This document shows positions 62,095 to 64,000 of a stretch of DNA of 64,000 bases, piece by piece. Within the stretch, counting starts at the first letter, position 1. Each line of letters starts with the position of its first letter. A program made the translations under genes and the position numbers. The DNA is taken from contig JADJMO010000019.1 of assembly GCA_016709545.1 (NCBI GenBank), forward strand, positions 62,001 to 126,000. Reading direction: 5' to 3'. Source of the stretch: Myxococcales bacterium (GTDB lineage: Bacteria; Myxococcota_A; Polyangia; Polyangiales; JADJMO01). The notes below the pieces were generated by a model. The model searched no databases. It had not been told where the DNA came from and was given only the letters and a program-made list of their open reading frames with translations.

Positions 62095-63198
62095 ATGCCG
62101 AACGAGACGGTGCTCCTCACCGGCTTGCCCACCCTGCTCGCGCGGCGGGTCGCCGATCGACTGCTCGCGAGCACGGACAGCCGCATCGTCGCCGTGGTGC
62201 GCGACAAGTTCCTCGACGAGGCCACCGCCTTCCGCGACGAGCTCCCCGAGGGACAGCGCGAGCGACTCACCCTGCTCGAGGGCGACGCCGCCGCGATGGA
62301 CCTCGGCCTCTCCGGCCTCGAGTACCTGCGGCTCGCGCGCGAGGTGGACGTCATCCACCACACCGCGCAGGTCACGTACATGGGGGTCGACGAGAAGGCG
62401 GCGGAGCTCGTCAACGTGCGGGGCGCGCGCGAGGCGCTGGAGCTCGCCCGGGCGGCCGACCACCTGCGCCTGCTCGTGCACTACTCCACCGCCTACGTCT
62501 CCGGCGACCGGAGGGGCGTGGTGCTCGAGAGCGAGCTCGACGAGGGGCAGAAGCCGCGCAACGTCGTCGAGGGCACCAAGCTGCGGGCCGAGAAGCTCGT
62601 GCAGCGGGCGACCGACGTACGGAGCGTCGTGCTGCGCCCCTCCACCATCGTCGGCGACTCGCGCACCGGCGAGGTCGATCGGCTCGACGGTCCGTACCTG
62701 CTCGTGCTGCTCCTGCTCACCTCTCCGGCCGAGGTGGCCTTGCCGTTCCCGACGTTCCCCGACGCCAAGATGCACCTCGTCCCGGTGGACTGGGTCGCGG
62801 CGGCGGCGGTCGCGATCGCCAACGATCCGCGGGCCGTGGGCCAGACCTTCCACCTCGTCGACCCGGACCCGCCGACCTTGCGCCGCGTGGCCGAGATGCT
62901 GGCCTCGGCGACGGGCCGGAGGGAGCCGCGCGGGTTCATCCCGGCCAACGTCGCCCGCGCGATCCTCCGCGCGCCGGGGCTCGACCGCATCGCGAGCTCG
63001 CCGCGCGCGTTCCTCGACCAGCTCGGCACCGACGTGCGGTTCGACGCGAGGAACGCGCAGGCGCTCCTGTCGGGCACCGGGCTCGTCGTGCCGGCCATCG
63101 AGTCGTACGTGGACGCGCTCGTCCAGCACGTGCGCACCCGCCTCGCGGACGGTCGACGGGTCCGCGAGCAGGCCGAATCGGAAGACCCGCTGTCGTGA
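62095..63198 (+). CDS. Extended-SDR-like protein lacking the catalytic Tyr and the Gly-rich motif
   Basis: This is a 367-residue protein of the extended SDR / thioester-reductase type. The fold is recognisable: LLTGLPTLLARRVADRLLA at residues 7-25, VDVIHHTAQVTYMGVDEKAA, LLVHYSTAYVSGDRRGVVLE, RSVVLRPSTIVGDSRTGEV and VPVDWVAAAAVAIANDPRA. However, the nucleotide-binding TGxxGxxG is reduced to TGLPTLLA, and at the Y-x3-K site the residue is Val (VVEGTK, V158 to K162). It is therefore probably not a classical oxidoreductase and may act in binding or regulation. The sensor kinase gene starts inside its stop (GTGA), which supports a signalling link. Confidence 0.78.
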   Translation: MPNETVLLTGLPTLLARRVADRLLASTDSRIVAVVRDKFLDEATAFRDELPEGQRERLTLLEGDAAAMDLGLSGLEYLRLAREVDVIHHTAQVTYMGVDEKAAELVNVRGAREALELARAADHLRLLVHYSTAYVSGDRRGVVLESELDEGQKPRNVVEGTKLRAEKLVQRATDVRSVVLRPSTIVGDSRTGEVDRLDGPYLLVLLLLTSPAEVALPFPTFPDAKMHLVPVDWVAAAAVAIANDPRAVGQTFHLVDPDPPTLRRVAEMLASATGRREPRGFIPANVARAILRAPGLDRIASSPRAFLDQLGTDVRFDARNAQALLSGTGLVVPAIESYVDALVQHVRTRLADGRRVREQAESEDPLS

Positions 63199-64000
63199 GC
63201 CCGCCTCCGTCGGTCGGCGAGCCGCAGCCGTCTTCGGGGCGCGCGCCGGTCGCACCGCCCCCGCGCCCGCTCGCCTCCGGCATCGCGGTGCGCCTCACCC
63301 TCGCCATCATGGTGATGGCGGTCACGCCGCTGGTCATCGGCATCTCGCTCGCGGCGCGCCTCGCGTGGAAGGCCGCCGACGTCTTCTACGATCCGCGCCT
63401 CGGTCGCGAGCTCGAGGCCTCGCTCGATCTCTACGGCGCCCTCGTGCGCGCCCTCAAGAGCGACATGAAGCACCGCGCCGCGGCCATCGCCGCGAGCGAG
63501 CCGCTCCGCGCGAGCGCCCACCTCAAGGACGCGGTGGAGGTGCAGAAGGAGCTGTCCGACGCGCTCGGCCACTACGCCGACGTGCCCGACCCCAAGACCG
63601 GTCAGCCCGCGCTGGTGGACGTGGTCGCGCTCGAGGTGTGGACCGACCTCTCGATCGACGAATGCCTCGACCGGTTCGTCGTGGGCGGCGCGCCCGACCC
63701 GGCGAGCAAGGCCGCGCGGCTCAGCGAGGCCCGGCGGCCCGCCGCGGTGGATCTCAAGAGGGAGCACGTGCTCGTGCAGTGTCGGCCGCTCGGCCCCGAC
63801 GAGGCCGCGCCGATGCTGGTGGCCACGTTCGCCACGGAGAAGGCGCGCATCGAGCACCGCCTGGAGCTCGACGAGTTCCTGCGCACCTACAAGAGCGTGC
63901 TCGCGCGCCGCGAGGAGTTCGTGCGGCTCAACGTCTCGTTCTTCGCGCTGCTGCTCGGCGGCACCATCCTCGGCGCCGCAGTGGTGGGATTCGTGTTCTC
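63195..64000 (+). CDS. Membrane sensor protein, N-terminal part (probable histidine kinase), cut by window edge
   Basis: From GTG 63195, coupled to the SDR-like gene, 268 codons are visible to the window end. A Pro-rich cytoplasmic leader (about 35 residues) precedes a transmembrane helix (LTLAIMVMAVTPLVIGISLA, about 36-55). Then comes a periplasmic domain of about 185 residues with helical character (ELEASLDLYGALVRALKSDM, KARIEHRLELDEFLRTYKSV), and a second helix (NVSFFALLLGGTILGAAVVG, about 246-265). This is the layout of NtrY-type sensor kinases with a HAMP and kinase core to follow, but those lie beyond the window, so the kinase part is inferred. Confidence 0.75.
   Translation, partial: MSPPPSVGEPQPSSGRAPVAPPPRPLASGIAVRLTLAIMVMAVTPLVIGISLAARLAWKAADVFYDPRLGRELEASLDLYGALVRALKSDMKHRAAAIAASEPLRASAHLKDAVEVQKELSDALGHYADVPDPKTGQPALVDVVALEVWTDLSIDECLDRFVVGGAPDPASKAARLSEARRPAAVDLKREHVLVQCRPLGPDEAAPMLVATFATEKARIEHRLELDEFLRTYKSVLARREEFVRLNVSFFALLLGGTILGAAVVGFVF

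Overview
The window reads as a stretch of chromosome from a very GC-rich Gram-negative bacterium, most likely a myxobacterium (Myxococcota, Polyangia-like). The reasons are the strong G/C bias at third codon positions, the frequent GTG starts, the large number of Cys-rich or Asp/Thr-rich lipoproteins, a Ser/Thr protein kinase paired with a TPR/PEGA membrane protein, stand-alone receiver-like and kinase-like fragments, and a near-consensus sigma-54 promoter. There is no rRNA, tRNA, CRISPR array, prophage or transposase that I can support. Coding density is high.

Layout: 1-4.1 kb holds a cut-off secreted protein, kamD (lysine 5,6-aminomutase alpha) coupled to recJ, and a KGG stress protein. 4.2-10 kb holds two Cys-rich lipoproteins, two coupled trans-sulfuration PLP enzymes and a YegD-type Hsp70. 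10.2-15.5 kb holds a DTGTP-repeat lipoprotein, a Cys-rich lipoprotein, a four-gene operon ending in DUF4266 and DUF3570 proteins, and a kinase-like fragment without an ATPase domain. 15.5-22 kb holds a PQQ-propeller protein and the yajC-secD-secF operon. 22-31 kb holds small regulators, lipoproteins, trpDC and purH. 31-37 kb holds an HTH/pseudo-receiver regulator, a damaged Nudix gene, comEC and a DUF4911-like protein. 37-45.5 kb holds lipoproteins, tyrS, an IHF-like protein, birA, a PEGA protein and its kinase. 45.5-50 kb holds a GGT-like protein, a DUF72 protein, a thioredoxin lipoprotein and a large lipoprotein. 50-60.4 kb holds dnaE, ppx/gppA, a CorC-type CBS protein, a YfcE-type phosphoesterase and a methyltransferase. 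60.4-64 kb holds a non-coding region with a candidate sigma-54-driven small RNA, hutI, a degenerate SDR and the start of a membrane sensor kinase.

Gene organisation: many same-strand neighbours are translationally coupled through GTGA, ATGA or TGATG overlaps. Five convergent pairs share their stop codons inside a CTAG palindrome. Two other convergent junctions (after purH and after 45537) are filled exactly by long inverted-repeat elements that share a core. These elements, the candidate sRNA locus and the DUF4266/DUF3570 operon are the least ordinary things in the window.

Data quality: several conserved genes (secD, dnaE, hutI, birA, the IHF-like gene and the Nudix gene) contain single-base frameshifts, mostly in G/C runs, while both flanking frames stay conserved. 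Because dnaE and secD are normally needed for growth, I read these as uncorrected sequencing or assembly indels rather than real pseudogenes. Those entries describe the intended product across the break.
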